In this document: positions 28,700-30,465 of the stretch, piece by piece | Layout of the letters: each line of letters begins with the position of its first letter | Position numbering within the stretch: the stretch's first letter is position 1 | Source: a virus | Length of the DNA stretch: 30,465 nt | IMG/VR virus record: IMGVR_UViG_3300024520_000348 | Coordinates: 1-30,465 of that record | Direction: 5' to 3' (one strand) | Translations under genes and position numbers: made by a program | Notes under the pieces: model-generated | What the model was told of the DNA's origin: nothing | Seen by the model: only the letters and a program-made list of their open reading frames with translations | The model's database searches: none

Positions 28700-29128
28700 C
28701 TATGCGGTTTCCCAGTATTCCCTTTTGGCCTGCTTGCTGTTGGCCCGAGCCGCGCGGACAGTTTCTGGCGAGCGGTAGCACTTTGCGTGGTGCTCGCCGC
28801 AGTAGGGCGATCCAGGCTGTTGTTTGCGCTGGCAGTATGCCCAGGCTTCTGCGGGGTCGCCGTTGATCCACCTGCAGCCGCGAGACTCGCGCGGGTTTCT
28901 TGGCGGGCCATAAATAACCGCGTTGTTGCTAACAACAAAGGCGTCCTTTCGCCGTGGCTTGTTTCTCCCGCCGCCCGGCGTGCCGCGCTTCTTTGCGTCC
29001 TTCGGACAGTGACGGTCGATAATGCCGGCCACCTTGCTGCGGGTGAAACCAAACTGATCGCCAATAACCGAGTACGGCAGTTTGGTGCTCAAGTAGAGAT
29101 CGATCACTTGTTGTTGCTCGGGTGTCAT
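28700..29128 (-). CDS. GcrA-family cell-cycle-type regulator
   Basis: 142 residues from ATG at 29128 (GGGAGGA five bases upstream). The N-terminus MTPEQQQVIDLYLSTKLPYS, then VIGDQFGFTRSKVAGIIDRH, is a helix-turn-helix like GcrA's. A basic linker follows. The C-terminal CRWINGDPAEAWAYCQRKQQ, then PGSPYCGEHHAKCY, matches the GcrA Cys/His end. In Alphaproteobacteria GcrA works with sigma70 at GANTC-methylated promoters. A phage copy may redirect host transcription. It is the best host clue here. Confidence 0.82.
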   Translation of the reverse strand: MTPEQQQVIDLYLSTKLPYSVIGDQFGFTRSKVAGIIDRHCPKDAKKRGTPGGGRNKPRRKDAFVVSNNAVIYGPPRNPRESRGCRWINGDPAEAWAYCQRKQQPGSPYCGEHHAKCYRSPETVRAARANSKQAKREYWETA

Positions 29129-29382
29129 ATGTCCTCCCTCACTAGCCGGTAGCCGTGGCCCCGGACGTTTTCTATGTCGTAGCCGCGCGGCCATAGGTCC
29201 GGGCGCAACTTTGATATGAGCACCATCAGGTTCGCGTAGTTGATCCCGAGCTGCTCGCACAGACCATCAGCCGGCTTTGGTGCGTCGCCCGCTAAGGCTC
29301 GCATAAGCCGGCGCCTGCGCTTTGACAGGTACAGGGTGTCAGGCGGGCCTATCAGGGCGTTTATGGCGGCAGTGCTAGTCAT
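29125..29382 (-). CDS. Winged-helix DNA-binding protein
   Basis: 85 residues from ATG at 29382 (AAGGTG upstream). LSKRRRRLMRALAGDAPKPA then GLCEQLGINYANLMVLISKL, and a wing ending IENVRGHGYRLV, match the OmpR/PhoB-type winged helix. There is no receiver domain. Coupled by ATGA to the GcrA-like gene, so a shared regulatory unit is likely. Confidence 0.75.
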   Translation of the reverse strand: MTSTAAINALIGPPDTLYLSKRRRRLMRALAGDAPKPADGLCEQLGINYANLMVLISKLRPDLWPRGYDIENVRGHGYRLVREDI

Positions 29383-29492
29383 GAGCACCTTCTGCCACAG
29401 TTCAGCCCGCGCTCGGTGAACGCTTCCTTTACCGCCCAAAAAAATTCTGTGCGCTCTGTTATTTCTGCCTTGCTGACGGGCCTTGTGCTCAT
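29379..29492 (-). CDS. Very small hypothetical protein
   Basis: 37 residues, MSTRPVSKAEITERTEFFWA then VKEAFTERGLNCGRRCS. GGAG lies about nine bases upstream. ATGA overlaps link it to both neighbours, which supports translation. No family is recognised. Confidence 0.55.
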   Translation of the reverse strand: MSTRPVSKAEITERTEFFWAVKEAFTERGLNCGRRCS

Positions 29493-30442
29493 GACGCCGG
29501 CTCCAGCATACTGCCCTGTGCCGCGTTGATCTTGTCGGCATGGTGCCCGCGCAAGCCCACCCGGTAGTCGTTCCATGGCACGGACTTGAAAATGGCCTTG
29601 TGGTTCACCCAACGCGCAAACGCCTTTTGGTAAGCGTCCTTGCGATCAAACGGCATGACGTAAGGATCACAGCCCAAGTCGCGCAGCTTGTTGACACGGT
29701 ACAGATCTTGCTCTGGCGTGGTGTTGAAGCCGATCAGCACGAAGAAGGCCATTCGGTATGGCTTAATGCCCGCCACCTTGCAGCGCTCTATGCCTTCGTC
29801 TATTAGCCGTTCGGTGCCCTTGCTAAATTGATCCCAGGCGAAATGCACTTGGCGCTTGGTGCCGCCAAGGTTTGTAAACCGCACCGATGCCAGGGCCTTC
29901 GCCTGCTCGTCCGTGATAATGCGAATGTTGACGCCCTGGCTGAAGTTAACGCGCAGATCGTGCTTATGAATTTCAGCGAAGCGCTCGCGCCATTCCGGGT
30001 TGCCGAACGGATCGTTGTCTAGCAGGACAATGAAGTCCGAGTTTCGCTGCTGCCATATGTCTTCAATGGTGGCGACGGACGAAGGCCGGCCCTCCTTCTG
30101 CGGGACAACGCAGAATTTGCAGCGGAAACGACAGCCGCGCATGGTGAAGCCAATGTTGTGCGGGTAGTCGTAGAATGAATAATCTGGCTGCAGGGCCTCA
30201 ATTTCAGCCGGTAACGCCGAGTCTAGCCCCCAGCCTGTCCCGCCGATCTGCATGCGCCCGGGATCAAGCAGGGCGGCGTCCGAGAAATTGAAAACCTTGC
30301 TGGCATATATTTTGTCATAGGCGCTTTCGAACAGCGGGCCGTATGACACCACATCGTCACCGCGCTCTTTGTAAAAGCGCGACAATTTCATAAGCGCAAG
30401 GTTTGGGATCTTGCTGTCCACGTCGTACAGGGCCACCCTCAT
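29489..30442 (-). CDS. B12-binding-like radical SAM protein
   Basis: 317 residues. The N-terminus MRVALYDVDSKIPNLALMKL, then ERGDDVVSYGPLF, resembles a cobalamin-binding-like Rossmann domain. The radical SAM cluster motif is CRFRCKFC at about residues 104-111 (CxxxCxxC), followed by VVPQKEGRPSS and a TIM-barrel pattern (FIVLLDNDPFGNP; RVNFSQGVNIRIITDEQAKA). It coordinates a 4Fe-4S cluster to make the 5'-deoxyadenosyl radical (family knowledge). The substrate is unknown; related genes occur in many phages and their hosts. Starts with ATGA after a partial upstream frame; GAGG is a good ribosome binding site. Confidence 0.88.
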   Translation of the reverse strand: MRVALYDVDSKIPNLALMKLSRFYKERGDDVVSYGPLFESAYDKIYASKVFNFSDAALLDPGRMQIGGTGWGLDSALPAEIEALQPDYSFYDYPHNIGFTMRGCRFRCKFCVVPQKEGRPSSVATIEDIWQQRNSDFIVLLDNDPFGNPEWRERFAEIHKHDLRVNFSQGVNIRIITDEQAKALASVRFTNLGGTKRQVHFAWDQFSKGTERLIDEGIERCKVAGIKPYRMAFFVLIGFNTTPEQDLYRVNKLRDLGCDPYVMPFDRKDAYQKAFARWVNHKAIFKSVPWNDYRVGLRGHHADKINAAQGSMLEPAS

Positions 30443-30465
30443 GACGCCCTCACGATTTCGACCTC
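30439..30465 (-). CDS. 3' end of an upstream gene, start off window
   Basis: Eight codons (EVEIVRAS) then TGA overlapping the radical SAM ATG as ATGA, the junction used throughout this strand. Too short to identify. Confidence 0.4.
   Translation of the reverse strand, partial: EVEIVRAS

Overview
This window is a segment of a tailed double-stranded DNA phage genome, or possibly a prophage of one. It is GC-rich and tightly packed, with most genes on the minus strand joined by ATGA, TAATG or TGATG overlaps. A GcrA-like regulator (28700-29128), a DUF6456-like protein and a DUF3560 protein point to an alphaproteobacterial host. The major capsid protein belongs to the SU10 major-head (DUF5309) family. 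It sits with a P22/podovirus-type portal and a deviant-Walker large terminase, so a podovirus-like virion is the best guess. I see no integrase, DNA polymerase, endolysin or tRNA gene.

Layout, 1-15.6 kb (minus strand, transcribed right to left): a sulfotransferase-like protein, the large terminase, small genes, the portal, several beta-rich virion proteins, an HNH gene broken by an amber codon, small basic proteins, a scaffold-like protein, the split major capsid gene, a secreted protein, an O-antigen ligase/polymerase-like membrane protein and further virion proteins. The outstanding feature is the capsid gene. Its reading frame is in three exons (5415-5507, 4395-4448, 2715-3518) separated by two group I introns. 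One intron carries an HNH endonuclease and the other a LAGLIDADG endonuclease. The middle exon is only 18 codons.

15.6-17.7 kb is a mosaic of tiny, truncated or frameshifted genes plus a small-terminase candidate and a 500-base gene-poor stretch with iterated TGCAACG motifs. At 17687-17725 two divergent sigma70-like promoters share one palindrome whose arms are the two -35 boxes. One fires left into a ribbon-helix-helix gene and the other right into five plus-strand genes (17777-20022), which are separated by GC-rich stem-loops and end in an intrinsic terminator.

20.1-24.4 kb (minus) carries a membrane protein, a YcgN-type cysteine-cluster protein and a tail/appendage cassette that includes a LamG-fold protein. 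24.5-27.0 kb (minus) holds a likely regulator, a frameshifted coiled-coil gene, a tandem pair of paralogues and possible replication-accessory proteins. 26994-27459 has no convincing gene but is full of nested inverted repeats and is followed by a strong plus-strand terminator, so it is a candidate structured RNA locus. 27.5-30.5 kb (minus) has small genes, a Lar-like/DUF551 protein, the GcrA-like protein, a winged-helix protein and a B12-binding-like radical SAM protein.

Family names are from recognition of motifs by eye; no database search was run.
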